A DNA stretch of 64,000 nt from Eukaryota sp. TZLM1-RC (GCA_040285825.1 JAUPSS010000006.1:682001-746000); one strand, 5' to 3'; counted from the stretch's first letter, positions 40,367-51,515 are shown. The notes: generated by a model not told the origin, from the letters alone. A program made the numbers and translations.

Positions 40367-40951
40367 TTAAGCAATTAGTACACATCGACAATGATGAAAA
40401 TCCAGTGACTCAAATTGCTTTTTCAGATTAACAAAATTTTCACCCAAAGCATTGATTTCAGCGGAAGCTTCAACATGAGGTCTTCTGTAGCGTCTTACCA
40501 AGAGATATAAACAATGTTGAAGTAATTGAAGGACAACTTTTTTATGACAAAATTCATCAACGACCTGTGGTAGAAAATACACAACAGGACAAATTGAGCG
40601 ATAATCGTTCACCTCTGCCTTGACAAATTTTTCCGCCACAGCGTGGATCATAAACCAAGAAGGTTTTCCCTCGTCAACATTGGATGAAACACTACTCACA
40701 GTGAGATTGGAGTGCTGTTGTGTACGGGATAAGCCTATCAGGGTCTCCAAAAACGAACGATGAAATTCATCAAATAGTTCATCTGCAATTTCCGAAGATC
40801 GATTACCTACAGCAATTGTCATAACAGCAATAAGTTTGAGAAACATTTTATCAATATTATAACGAGAAGAACCAAATTTTCGACTAATTTCTGATACTGC
40901 TTTGGATAACTTTAAAAAATTTCCAAGAAGATTTAATGTTCCCAGAGCCAA
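40367..40951 (-). pseudogene. Copy B of the 270-aa ORF (194 codons open)
   Basis: Matches 7832-8644 with mainly conservative changes (EIADELFDEF against EIAEELFDEF). A TAA replaces a Ser codon after CVLIA, also in C, so the stop predates the B/C split. Upstream the sequence continues as INNFVESCIKKVPEQHC in the same frame. Confidence 0.45.
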
Positions 40952-41083
40952 AAATGATGTCTGATAACAGTGTTGTTCAGGAACTTTTTTGATGCAGCTT
41001 TCAACAAAATTGTTGATGGATGCTACAAAATGTTTTCCGAGACGATTATGGTCAAAGGTGAATTTTTCTATGGAGAAAAAGTT

Positions 41084-41087
41084 TTAC
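41084..41087. repeat. Empty site of the miniature LTR element
   Basis: TTAC here (GTAA on the minus strand) lies within AGTAAAACTTTTTCTCC on the minus strand; in copy C the same GTAA flanks both ends of the 48643-49470 element. Confidence 0.85.
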
Positions 41088-41088
41088 T

Positions 41089-41391
41089 TCAATATTGCAT
41101 TTCCTTGTTTACATTCATTGAAATTAGTATTAGGACAAAAACAAAATCTTCACAGCGACCTCGAATGCGTTCCGTGAATTTGGGCATATTGAAATTAACG
41201 TCGTCCAGAAAGAGAACAATCATCTTCTTTGCATTTTTTCCGATTTCAATAAGTGTTTCAGAAAAATCATCAAGTCTAGCGACATTCCCACATGTAAGAG
41301 CAGAATAACAAAGAAAATTAGGCCTGGTTGATAAGTCCCACAAAATATGCATCACTGCTGTAGAACTTCCTGTCGTGGGTGACATTGACAA
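41089..41391 (-). pseudogene. NTPase-like ORF (AAA/dynein-like Walker B?), copy B
   Basis: 100 codons with SPTTGSSTAVMHILWDL, SALTCGNVARLDDFSETLIE and KKMIVLFLDDVNFNMPKF. KKMIVLFLDDVN resembles a Walker B strand, and the following NMP resembles dynein heavy-chain AAA modules (F-x-DD-x-NMP). The would-be P-loop SPTTGSST lacks the conserved Gly-Lys. Identical layout in C (48335-48637); absent from A. Distinct from gypsy proteins. The dynein link is weak and could be coincidence. Confidence 0.3.
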
Positions 41392-41700
41392 GAATTTTCG
41401 TGCCCGCGGGTCGCGGCTGGATATTCAAATAATGATTTTCAAAATGAAAGAATTCATGAAGAACGACTTTACTTGTGAAAAATAAATGTTATAATTGTTT
41501 TACGTGTGACAAAATTCAAAATATAATTCAAAATTTAAAAAAGTGTGGCATAAATAATATTATTAAAAATTTCCATATACTAACCACAAACACTAGATAC
41601 ATAATGAAATAGGATTGATTATGAGCAACATATTTATAACCACCAGGAAAATCAGGGGTAAAACTTTTTATTAGCCTAGGTATGACGTACCGTACCACAT

Positions 41701-41907
41701 ATGCTACAAGTAAGAGTTCTTCTCTTTCTTGAAGAACAAGATAAAAAAGGCCTGGCAGCAAAAGGTACTTGGACAAGTGAGGAATGTGAACTTTGGGTTA
41801 GTCAAGTGGTGATATTTTTCAAACTACATGCTTCAGTAATGCCGTACAAGGCTACGTTTTCCAATCCTAAACGATTTGCTTTGTCATCATCAAATAAATT
41901 GAGTTAA
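41701..41907 (+). pseudogene. Copy B of the GTWTSEEC ORF
   Basis: 68 codons: VRVLLFLEEQDKKGLAAKGT, EECELWVSQVVIFFKLHASV, YKATFSNPKRFALSSS. Same frame as 8894-9244 with conservative differences. Sense is opposite to the other repeat-L ORFs. Confidence 0.3.
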
Positions 41908-42563
41908 GTTGATTTTAAATTAAATTTAATAATAAACGTGTCGTTGGTTTTTTGCCCCAAAAAACAAAAATGTAGCCAAAAAATTAGTATCGTTAATTTT
42001 TTTCATATCTTTTTGTTTATACTCACAAAAACAAACTACACGACCAGAATAACTTTCTATTTCTTCATAACCCAAATTAGCCAAGAAATATTGACTGCAA
42101 GTTTTTCTTTCATAAAAGCGTCCAAGAGATAACAAAGCTGAAGATATTAAGGGAACAACCCATTTGAAAATTGAAAATACAATTCTGTTACCAAAAACTC
42201 TTTCAGTACGTTGTTCTACAATTTCAACAAAATTATCCAGAAAAGATAAAGCATGAGGTCCAAGCGTTCCATGAAGGGAAACTACAAATTGGTGATGACA
42301 AAATGAGTATGCGAACCTGCATTCAAGGATAACAATTTAACTGTATATTTGTCAATTTTGGCTTTTTCGGAAACAGTTAAGGGCTTCCTACATTTTGATT
42401 GAGCCATTGGAATAAAAGAATCATTACATACATTAGTAGCTCTCACATCTGGAATAATGGCGTATACCAAAAACCTATACATGTTATATATAATAATAAA
42501 TATATGAATTATTATATTATAAAAATTATGTATATAACTGATCACCTTATAAAAATGTATCAT
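41890..42563 (-). pseudogene. LINE-B: RLE region, least-shifted copy
   Basis: Reads leftwards IPDVRATNVCND, PMAQSKCRKPLTVSEKAKID, KYTVKLLSLNAGSHTHFVI, then after a small change the C-terminus SLGRFYERKTCSQYFLANLG. IPDVR and EKAKIDKY fit the PD...K core of the RLE nuclease, and the K-Y spacing matches LINE-A (VDF, KAKEKHRKY). Unlike the tandem units, the frame is continuous across the PDVR-to-AKIDKY part. The zinc knuckle is missing; upstream is AT-rich sequence. A 1-2 bp change disrupts the frame near 42290. Confidence 0.5.
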
Positions 42564-43440
42564 CGAGCTGGCTTTACTAGAAGTCAGGACAATGACAAAT
42601 TATATGCCAAATAAATGTAAATATCTGGACTATAAAGCTCAAGTTCACCTCTGGCACACATTGTTTCGTATTTGGTGTTTTAAAATCCACCAAACAATAT
42701 CAGTTATTGATTGAATAAATAAGATTGATTATTTTTTTATGATCCAGTAACAGAAACTATAGGAATCATTACTAATTTTTCTCTGACATTTCTAATTAAC
42801 CAAGTGAATTCATCAGTCCTTTTTGTATGATAAGGACAAGGAAGTGAGTCTATATTTTCAAACTTAAAAAGTCATCGTACATGCTTATAAATGAAAAACA
42901 TTTTCTGTTGACTGACAGACACAAGGTTTTCTTTGCTATTTCTTTGCTATTTCATTCATACAACAATTAAACAATACGCTTAATTCAAACACAACAAAAT
43001 ACTGAACAAGTATTCAGACTAAACACATCACCATGGGAAAACAACATGGCCTACCGCCGTATTTTATAAAACAATGTAGAATATATCTAAAATTCTACAT
43101 TATTCTCATTGCTTCTACATTTAATTAAATATTTCACAATAACGACCGTTCTTGATGCTCACACAATAGGCGTGGTCTTTTGGTTTTTGTATTTCCCAAA
43201 CAACAGTTTAAACTATGTTGCTTTGGCAAAAATTCACTTGTGGGAAGCGCAGAAGTAGAGGAGAACCAAGTGGAAATAAGAAATGAGGATTACTATTAAA
43301 CCTTTAAGCATAATAACTTGGTATTATGCCAAACAAACGCTGCATGGCATATAAAGTTTGGATAAACATCGTGTTTAATAATCGTATGTGATTATGCGAT
43401 TTATTTGCCCTGCCTATCTGCTCTTTACAAATTCAGATTT
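42564..43440. other. AT-rich sequence partly shared with 9340-9790
   Basis: 43010-43440 is collinear with the outer part of copy A. 42564-43000 has no partner noticed. No supported gene. Confidence 0.4.
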
Positions 43441-43448
43441 GTTCTTCG

Positions 43449-43990
43449 GTAAAGTGCCATTAAACGTCATTGGGAAATGTGAGCAGAATATCGAAAATTG
43501 GAAAGAGAAGTCGGGTGTTACACAACTTATGTTGATCCGTTGGGTTTCATGCATATGAATTTCGCATTAAAAACCGAAACAAGCAGTTTATCAATGCAAC
43601 ATGGAAAACTAATGAGAAAGAGAACAAGAATCTAATTGAACCAATGACACTTCATCAACTCACTACTGAAAATGGTTATAGGTGTTGCGAAAACTGGAGG
43701 TTCTTGTTACGAAACAACGTCCATTTACAAAACGACGACCAACTCATACTTTGAATATCATCGGTTGATACCTATTTCAATTATTTTAGCATATTTTGAA
43801 TTGGCCCATCTGAACCCAATTTTTCCCCCACAAGACTAAGCAATTTCTTCTGGGGACAGCTATTGTGTGTTGTTTGCCTTCGTGGTTCAATTGTACAGCA
43901 CCATTTGAACAGTATAGTTACTTTATTTCGATTTATTAATCGATCAGCTTTCCTATTGTTTTCAGCAGCGTTACAGATTATTTTTCTCAA
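43449..43990 (-). repeat. Fragment of repeat L leading into the tandem array
   Basis: Same as 60166-60708 and related to 39500-39900. Contains the decayed 124-aa and 102-aa ORF ends. The switch to array sequence near 43840-43990 is identical in both places, so the whole block 43.45-47 kb was duplicated with 60.17-64 kb. Confidence 0.6.
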
Positions 43991-44879
43991 GTTTTATTCA
44001 TCACTTGAATTATTATCCATATAGTGAAATAAAATAGAATTTATAATTCATTATTTTTCTTAAACAATCACAATTGACAACAAAGTACATTTTACAACCA
44101 AAACAATATGCTTATGTATATTTAACAAATGTGAAGACGTCCATTTTTCTATTGATACAAATATATCTTTATATAAATAAAAATCGGTGACTATAGGAAA
44201 TTTATTTCTTCAACAAAGCATGTTGTCAATTGACAATGAGTCCATTTCCTCTTACATAGCAAAATTTAGAGCATATCATTCAGAGTGGGCAGTGTTTTAA
44301 ATTGACAACAAACCTGCTATTTTATCTAGTTCCTATTCTTATTTTAAACATCATAACATTGTCATTCTTTTAAACCAAACAGTATCATTCATTTCTCCTA
44401 TATCCTTATTACAACCTAATGCAATATATTTGTAGCTTTAAGCGTTGATATGGTATCAATAAATTAATGTTCATTTGTATTTGCTTTTACTATCTTTCAA
44501 GCAGTTATAACTGAATTGATTTCAAAGCCTGAATAGTTCCAGAAATTTCGGCCACATTTAAATGCATGATATAGTTGTTTCAACAATAGTAAAGGAAAGA
44601 CGGAAAATTTGAATGTAATTTTGAAATTTGAGATTAAAGTTGAAAGCACTGTCGAGACATAATTAATTCAAGTGATTTACTCATTTCAAATAAATTGAGT
44701 CAAGTCAATCTATATTCGAACTTATTAATAAACGTTTCGTTGGTTTTTTGCTCCAAAAAAACAAAAATGTAGTCAAAAAATTAGTATCGTTAATTTTTTT
44801 TCATATTATTTTATTTATCCCACCAAAAACAAACTACACGACAAGGTTAAAATTTTATGTCTTCATAATCTAAATTAGC

Positions 44880-45470
44880 CACGAAGAATTGACTGCAAGT
44901 TTTTCTTTCATAAAAGCGTCCAAGAGATAACAAATCTGAAGATATTAAGGGAACAACCCATTTGAAAAATGAAAAACCATTCTGTTTTACCAAAAACTCC
45001 TCCAGTACGTTGTTTCACAGTGTCAACAAAATCATCCAGAAAAGATAAAGCATGAGGTCCAAGCGTTCCAGGAAGGGAAACTACAAATGGACAGATGACA
45101 TAACGAGTATGCGATACTGCATTCAAGGATAACAATTTAACTGTATATTTGTCAATTTTGGCTTTTTCGGAAACAGTTAAGTGCTTCCTACAATTTGATT
45201 GAGCCATTGATAGAAGAACCATTACATACCTCAGTAGATCTCACATCTGTAATAATGGTAGTGCCGTCAAGACCATAAAGCATTAAATCACCTCTATTTC
45301 GACCAAACGAATTCAAAGTATCTTCATCAATCAAACGGGAAAGTAATGGTTCTAAATAGGACACACTTCTATGTGATATTGACAAACAATTGAGTTGATC
45401 TTTTACCACATCATGAACTTTTGAACGGAAAGTAGTGAAATGTTCACAATTGAATAAATGATTTGGAGAA
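44880..45470 (-). pseudogene. LINE-B RLE region in array 1, first unit
   Basis: Starts NHLFNCEHFTTFRSKVHDVV (H and C of a zinc knuckle; compare RHALNCSKLITYRSSLHDAV in LINE-A), then SVSYLEPLLSRLIDEDTLNS, NRGDLMLYGLDGTTIITDVR. A 2-bp loss relative to the 42.4-kb copy ends the frame at GSIKL. The second frame (44908-45222) gives KHLTVSEKAKIDKYTVKLLS, VICPFVVSLPGTLGPHALSF and LDDFVDTVKQRTGG. Alignment to LINE-A is good over the whole stretch, including FPFSINGRLSVEAETFLDDF against FVVSLPGTLGPHALSFLDDF. Confidence 0.6.
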
Positions 45471-46449
45471 AATTTTGATTATTAAATTTTCAAATTATGA
45501 AGCATGTTATCAGGCCAACTCAAACAATAAAGGCGCATTGTACAAGAAAATTTTTATAAAGTTTTATTCATCACTTGAATTATTATCCATAGTGAAATAA
45601 AATAGAATTTATAATTCATTATTTTTCTTAAACAATCACAATTGACAACAAAGTACATTTTAAAACCAACACAATATGCTTATGTATATATAAACAAATG
45701 TGAAAACGTCCATTTTTCTATTAATACAAATAAATCTTTATATAAATAAAAATCGGTGACTATAGGAAATTTATTTCTTCAACAAAGCATGTTGTCAATC
45801 GACAATAAGTCCATTTCCTCTTACATAGCAAAATGTAGAGCATATCATTCAGAGTGGGCAGTGTTTTAAATTGACAACAAACTTGATGTTTAATTTTATT
45901 TAGTTCCTATTCTTATTTTAAAACATCATAACATTGTAATTCTTTTAAACCAAACAATATCATTTATTTCTTCTATATCATTATTACAACCTAATGCATC
46001 ATATTTGTAGCTTTAAGCGTTGATATCATATCAATAAATTAATGTTAATTTGTATTTGTTTTTACTATCTTTCAACCAGTTATTCATGAATTGATTTCAA
46101 AGCCTGAATAGTTCCAGCAATTTCGGTCACATTTTAATGCTTAATATATTTGTTTCAACAATAGAAATGGAAAGACGGAAAATTTGAAAGTAAATTTGAA
46201 ATTTTGAGATTAAAGTTGAAAGCACTGTCGAGACATAATTGATTCAAGTGATTTACTCATTTCAAATAAATTGAGTCAAGTCAATCTTAAATCGAATTCA
46301 ATAATAAATGTGTCGTTGGTTATTTGCTCCAAAAAAAACTAAAATGTAGTCAAAAAATTAGTATTGTTAATTTTTTTCATATTTTTTAATTTATCCCACC
46401 AAAAACAAACTACACGACAAGGTTAAAATTTTATGTCTTCATAACCCAA

Positions 46450-47046
46450 ATTAGCCAAGAAGAATTGACTGCAAGTTTTTCTTTCATAAAAGCGTCCAAG
46501 AGATAGCAAAGCTGAAGATATTAAGGGAACAACCCATTTGAAAAATGAAAATACCATTCTGTTTTACCAAAAACTCCTCCAGTACGTTGTTTCACAATGT
46601 CAACAAAATCATCCAGAAAAGATAAAGCATGAGGTCCAAGCGTTCCATGAAGGGAAATTGCAAAAGGGCAGATGACATAATGAGTATACGATCCTGCATT
46701 CAAGGATAACAATTTAACTGTACATTTGTCAATTTTGGCTTTTTCGGAAACAGTAAAGGACTTCCTACATTTTGATTAAGCCATTGATAGAAGAACCATT
46801 ACATACCTCAGTAGATCTCACATCTGTAATAATGGTAGTGCCGTCAAGACCTTAAAGCATTAAATCACCTCTATTTCGACCAAACGAATTCAAAGTATCT
46901 TCATCAATCAAACGGGAAAGTAATGGTTCTAAATAGGACACACTTCTATGTGATATTGACAAACAATAGAGTTGATCTCTTACCGCATCATGAACTTTTG
47001 AACGGAAAGTAGTGAAATGTTCACAATTGAATAAATGATTTGGAGA
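46450..47046 (-). pseudogene. LINE-B RLE region in array 1, second unit
   Basis: Same arrangement and same frameshift as the first unit, with additional stops (for example TTAAAG in place of the ATAAAG context near 46853). Open part 46521-46712. Confidence 0.55.
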
Positions 47047-47412
47047 AAATTTTGATTATTAAATTTTCAAATTATGAAGCATGTTATCAGGCCAACTCAA
47101 ACAATAAAGGCGCATTGTACAAGAAAATTTTTATAAAGTTTTATTCATCACTTGAATTATTATCCATAGTGAAATAAAATAGAATTTATAATTCATTATT
47201 TTTCTTAAACAATCATAATTGACAACAAAGTACATTTTACAACCAACACAATATGCTTATGTATATATAAACAAATGTGAAAACGTCCATTTTTCTATTA
47301 ATACAAATAAATCTTTATATAAATAAAAATCGGTGACTATAGGAAATTTATTTCTTCAACAAAGCATGTTGTCAATCGACAATAAGTCCATTTCCTCTTA
47401 CATAGCAAAATG

Positions 47413-47965
47413 TAAAAGGGAATATCAGGCTAGGTATCGTTGAAGTAGAAAAAACAGTAGTCGTAAAGGATAAGTTTTCACTGAATGATAGACTATAACA
47501 ACTAATGGATCATAACACATTCCCATAGAGTTCTATCAAAAATTATGTTCTTTGCCTGTTAGCAGATTGGTCAAGCACATAGCACCATACGAGAAGAACT
47601 GAAACTCACATGAAAATCAGCCACATTCGAGCAGAACCAGATTGGAAAAAGATTTCTGCAAAAACACTCAATTATTTGGGTTCTTGGAAATATGACATTA
47701 CATGCAAAAATTGAAAAGAATAATAACAGGTATTGAACGGAATCACCATTTGAATAAATGGTGTAGTTCATATATTTGGATTTATTAAAAAAGCTGATAA
47801 TGGTTTATCAGAAGCTCTTTGTTTTCATTTAGTTTTGGCAAATATGCTTTTGCTTCTTCAGTCAAGCTGCAGAAGTATGAAGACCAACTGGACAATGGAG
47901 AGAGAGTGCCTTTTAATCGCACCACGGCAGTGATCTTCCAAAATAGGTGATCTCCAGGTACCTTT
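47413..47965 (-). repeat. Displaced fragment of repeat L (direct orientation to copy B)
   Basis: Matches 35262-35790 of copy B in the same orientation, then switches at about 47966 to the inverted arm (copy C). The frame 47785-47997 (PLSSWSSYFCSLTEEAKAYL) is the decayed end of the 101-aa ORF region. It sits at the centre of the inverted pair and marks the rearrangement point. Confidence 0.65.
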
Positions 47966-48334
47966 TGCTGCCAGGCCTTTTTTATCTTGTTCTTCAAGAA
48001 AGAGAAGAACTTTTACTTGTAGCATATGTGGTACAGTAGGTCATACCTAGGCTAATAAAAAGTTTTACCCCTGATTTCCCTGGTGGTTATAAATATTATA
48101 TTCATAATTAATCTTATTTCATTATGTATCTAGTGTTTGTGGTTCGTATATGAAAATTTTTGAAAATATAATTTATGCCACACTTTTTTAAATTTTGAAT
48201 TATATTTTGAATTTTGTCACACGTAAAAAAATCATAACATGTATTTTTCACAAGTAAAATCGTTCTTTATGAATTCTTTCATTTTGAAAATCATTATTTG
48301 AATATCCAGCCGCGACCCGCGGGCACGAAAATTC

Positions 48335-48637
48335 TTGTCAATGTCACCCACGACAGGAAGTTCTACAGCAGTGATGCATATTTTGTGGGACTTATCAACC
48401 AGGCCTAATTTTCTTTGTTATTCTGCTCTTACATGTGGGAATGTCGCTAGACTTGATGATTTTTCTGAAACACTTATTGAAATCAAAAAAAATGCAAAGA
48501 AGATGATTGTTCTCTTTCTGGACGACGTTAATTTCAATATGCCCAAATTCATGGAACGCATTCGAGGTCGCTGTGAAGATTTTGTTTTTGTCATAATACT
48601 AATTTCAATGAAGGTAAACAAGGAAATGCAATATTGA
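48335..48637 (+). pseudogene. NTPase-like ORF, copy C
   Basis: 100 codons, differing from copy B (41089-41391) by a handful of residues (EIKKNAKK against EIGKNAKK; SMKV against SMNV). The stop is followed directly by the LTR-element target site. See copy B for motifs. Confidence 0.3.
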
Positions 48638-48638
48638 A

Positions 48639-48642
48639 GTAA
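48639..48642. repeat. Left 4-bp TSD (GTAA) of the miniature LTR element
   Basis: Matches 49471-49474 and the single GTAA at the empty site in copy B. Confidence 0.85.
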
Positions 48643-48781
48643 TGTTGTTGTCGAACTTAAATTGAATTAGTAGGTATCTTTGTATTTTGACTGATGACGT
48701 GATACTCGTTTATGAATCAGTTTTATTAATAAACTTAGATTTCTCTCTCTCCTTCGTGTGTTCATCTGCCTAACGGCATCA
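48643..48781 (+). repeat. 5' LTR of the miniature element
   Basis: Starts TGTTGTTGTCGAAC, ends TAACGGCATCA. Confidence 0.9.
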
Positions 48782-48805
48782 ATAATTATTGGCCCTTCTT
48801 ATTTC

Positions 48806-49290
48806 AGATGACTGTTCCCTCTGTTAACCTGACGTCTCTTTCTTCCATGAAAGTTGAAAGTGTTCTTCTGTTCCTATAGGAGTGAAAGATTTATTCTTCG
48901 GTGACTCCTAAGAAAGAGCTTGTTCCAGCAAGACTCTTGGTCGATTCTTTTCTGTTAGAGTCCCTATCTCTCCAGAAATCCGACGGCTGATCCAGTGACG
49001 ATGTTCTTCTCAGACATCTACAATCTGTCGTATCGTTCGCCATGTACGAAGATTTTAGTCTGGCTATGTCAGAACTGATGCTTTATGTCCGTATTGGTGA
49101 CGTCCGAGAACGTATGTCCTGTTACCTGCGACGTTTTTTCCAGGTAAAGAGCAGGGCTTCCGGACTGAAGTTGCCAGACATAGCTTTTCTGAACCGATTT
49201 GCCAGAGGACTTCTTTTCGTAGGTATCCAACGTTCTCATACCAACGATGCACCGGAGTATTTAACAAACCCCATATCTTCCCTCTATTGA
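48806..49290 (+). pseudogene. Internal gag-like remnant of the miniature LTR element
   Basis: From an ATG near 48806 one frame runs MTVPSVNLTSLSSMKVESV with three in-frame stops (near 48878, 48884 and 48990), then MYEDFSLAMSELMLYVRIGD, VRERMSCYLRRFFQVKSRAS and LPDIAFLNRFARGLL to 49290. The helical Arg-rich part could be a gag capsid fragment, but it matches none of the gypsy gags in this window. Protein from another element would have to supply RT and integrase. Confidence 0.4.
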
Positions 49291-49331
49291 GCCAGTACCG
49301 TATTTGTCCTCAGAAAAATGGGAAAAAGTAG

Positions 49332-49470
49332 TGTTGTTGTCGAACTTAAATTGAATTAGTAGGTATCTTTGTATTTTGACTGATGACGTGATACTCGTTT
49401 ATGAATCAGTTTTATTAATAAACTTAGATTTCTCTCTCTCCTTCGTGTGTTCATCTGCCTAACGGCATCA
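49332..49470 (+). repeat. 3' LTR of the miniature element
   Basis: Appears identical to the 5' LTR; followed by GTAA at 49471-49474. Confidence 0.9.
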
Positions 49471-49529
49471 GTAAAACTTTTTCTCCATAGAAAAATTCAC
49501 CTTTGACCATAATCGTCTCGGAAAACATT

Positions 49530-50350
49530 TTGTAGCATCCATCAACAATTTTGTTGAAAGCTGCATCAAAAAAGTTCCTGAAGAACACTGTTATCAGACA
49601 TCATTTTAGGCTCTGGGAACATTAAATCTTCTTGGAAATTTTTTAAAGTTATCCAAAGCAGTATCAGAAATCAGTCGAAAATTTAGTTCTTCTCGTTATA
49701 ATATTGATAAAATGTTTCTCAAACTTATTGCTGTTATGACAATTGCTGTAGGTAGTCGTCTTCGGAAATTGCAGATGAACTATTTGATGAATTTCATCGT
49801 TCGTTTTTGGAGACCCTGATAGGCTTATCCCGTACACAACAGCACTCCAATCTCACTGTAAGTAGTGTTTCATCCAATGTTGACGAGGGAAAACCTTCTT
49901 GGTTTATGATCCACGCTGTGGCAGAAGAATTTGTCAAGGCAGAGGTGAACGATTATCGCTCAATTTGTCCTGTTGTGTATTTTCTACCACAGGTCGTTGA
50001 TGAATTTTGTCATAAAAAAGTTGTCCTTAAATTACTTCAACATTGTTTATATCTCTTGGTAAGACGCTACAGAAGACCTCATGTTGAAGCTTCCGCTGAA
50101 ATCAATGCTTTGGGTGAAAATTCTGTTAATCTGAAAAAGCAATTTGAGTCGCTGGATTTTCATCATTGTCGATGTGTACTAATTGCTTAAAAGTTTTGTC
50201 GTTATGTTTCCCAAAATGCTTCACGTTATTTAACTGACAGTCTTAATCGAGAACAATATTCGATTTCAATCAAAGAACGACCAACATTGTCAAGTGAGAT
50301 GGGTGATATTTGGTGTTGCCGTTTAACAATAGTGATTATGTCGCTGATGA
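49530..50350 (+). pseudogene. Copy C of the 270-aa ORF
   Basis: Starts INNFVESCIKKVPEEHC in frame with the known protein, has a stop at TSF*ALG, a one-base change near 49757 (GTAGTCGT for GTAATCGAT-type sequence) that shifts the frame, and the TAA after CVLIA shared with B. 49807-50190 is open. The part after the stop (KFCRYVSQNASRYLTDSL) still aligns with A to the final SLMSNH. Confidence 0.45.
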
Positions 50351-50498
50351 GTAACCATTGAGGAAATTACAATTTTCCTTGATAATTTTGTTCCTGAATT
50401 GAAAAATCTTTTGAAACCAGTGAACACATTTTGATCCAAAGATACCCATCACTGAATCCAACAAGTCCACAGTTGATAAACTAAATTTTTTATGAAAA

Positions 50499-50720
50499 TT
50501 GGTTGACTTGCCAACATACCTTACTGCTTATTTTTCGGTTTATTCTATGTCTATAAAGTTGGCACTCGAGCTTGAAGATTATGATAAGATCTATAACTTT
50601 GTGTTGAGTAAAAAATATCGGCATTCAGTATATTTGAATTTTTGGCTTTTTTTGAGTCTTGTGGGGGGAAAATTGGCCAATTCAAAATATGCTAACAGAA
50701 TTGAAAAAGCAATCAACTGA
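50499..50720 (+). pseudogene. Copy C of the LTAYFSVYSMSIKLAL ORF
   Basis: 73 codons, same truncating deletion as copy B; see 7377-7685. Confidence 0.4.
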
Positions 50721-50830
50721 TGATATTCAAAGTATTATTTGGTCGTCGTTTTGTAAATGGACATTGTTCCGTGACAAGAACCTCCAGTTTTCGCAACACC
50801 TATAACCATTTTGAGTAGTGAGTTGATGAC

Positions 50831-51205
50831 GTGTCATTGGTTCAATTAGATTATTGTTCTTTGTCATTAGTTTTCCATGTTACATTGATAAACTTCTTGT
50901 TTCGGTTTTTAATGCGAAATTCATGTGCACGAAATACACCAGATCAACATAAGTTGTGTAAGACCCGACTTCTCTTTCAAAATTTTGATATTCTGTTTAC
51001 ATTTCCCAATTACGTCCAATGGCACTTTGTTTCACTTCTATTTCAATGTATAGCTTTCCTCCATCAGCAAACCATCTGTAATAGCGATATTTATTCTCAA
51101 AGCAACTTGTGGAGAGGATCACTCCATTGTGCTCAAATTCCACAAATTGCTCTCATTGATTTCGAATTTGGTTTCCATACCAATGGCGACCTCAAAGCAA
51201 AATAA
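50831..51205 (+). pseudogene. Copy C of the 124-aa ORF
   Basis: Open for 124 codons, same stop as copy B; differs at about six residues. See 39352-39726. Confidence 0.35.
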
Positions 51206-51414
51206 CACAGTAGTTTAGCTGTTTACCAGCAAGGATCAGCACTGCTACAATTATGTGCACTTTTTGCTCCATCCCTTGATGCAGGGTCACTTCTCTATTA
51301 AATTTTACGCATGATAAATTTGCATCAGTTTGGAATGGACCAATCAGTGGAAAACTCGGCACAGCTGTAGAAGCTAAGTGTTATAAAAAGTAATATATTG
51401 AAAATATGACAAAA

Positions 51415-51515
51415 CTAATCCCTCAATCAAACCAAGCTTCATCAATTTACCCAATTACTGCGAACCAAAACAGTTGTTTGATATTATTCGACGTGATCTA
51501 AGCTATTTTTGATGT
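51415..51515. repeat. 95-bp direct repeat flanking the 1.4-kb segment in copy C, left
   Basis: Partner at 52925-53030. Both encode IKPxFINLPNYxEPKQL on the plus strand. Confidence 0.6.

Larger units (their letters stand above)
33318..41770 (-). repeat. Long repeat L, copy B (left arm of an inverted pair)
   Basis: Collinear with copy A and the reverse complement of 47966-57650 (copy C). B is the uninterrupted reference for two insertions: LINE-A in copy A (empty site 33338-33349) and the miniature LTR element in copy C (empty site 41084-41087). It contains a 180-bp repeat at 34205-34390 and the ORFs listed separately. Gaps between them are decayed repeat sequence. Confidence 0.75.
43991..47412 (-). 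repeat. Tandem array 1 of a 1.57-kb unit (about 2.2 units)
   Basis: GTTTTATTCATCACTTGAAT recurs at 43991, 45561 and 47138, so periods are 1570 and 1577 bp. Each unit holds a truncated LINE-B RLE region on the minus strand (about 600 bp) and about 950 bp of AT-rich noncoding sequence including its 3' tail. The third unit is cut at 47412 by a fragment of repeat L. Confidence 0.8.
48643..49470 (+). mobile_element. Miniature LTR retrotransposon (TRIM-like), 828 bp, complete with TSD
   Basis: Two 139-bp direct repeats (48643-48781, 49332-49470) appear identical and have TG...CA ends. The LTR holds an AATAAA. A purine-rich tract (AGAAAAATGGGAAAAAGTAG) lies just before the 3' LTR, as expected for the polypurine tract. 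TGG at 48790 is a candidate primer-binding-site start, eight bases after the 5' LTR, which is weaker evidence. Only about 550 bp internal, so it is non-autonomous. A 4-bp TSD is typical of Ty3/gypsy-type integrases. Identical LTRs imply recent insertion. Confidence 0.9.

Noticed and set aside
41089-41391. A dynein heavy-chain gene fragment
   Set aside because: Only the KKMIVLFLDDVN...NMP phrase is similar. The P-loop lacks Gly-Lys and no neighbouring dynein sequence follows, so it is kept as a tentative NTPase-like ORF.
45185-45235. A possible 43-bp intron in LINE-B (minus strand GAG|GTATGT...TTGTAG|GAAG)
   Set aside because: Splicing there leaves the wrong reading phase. The related copy at 42.4 kb reads straight through this point with two extra bases, so a 2-bp deletion explains the frame break.
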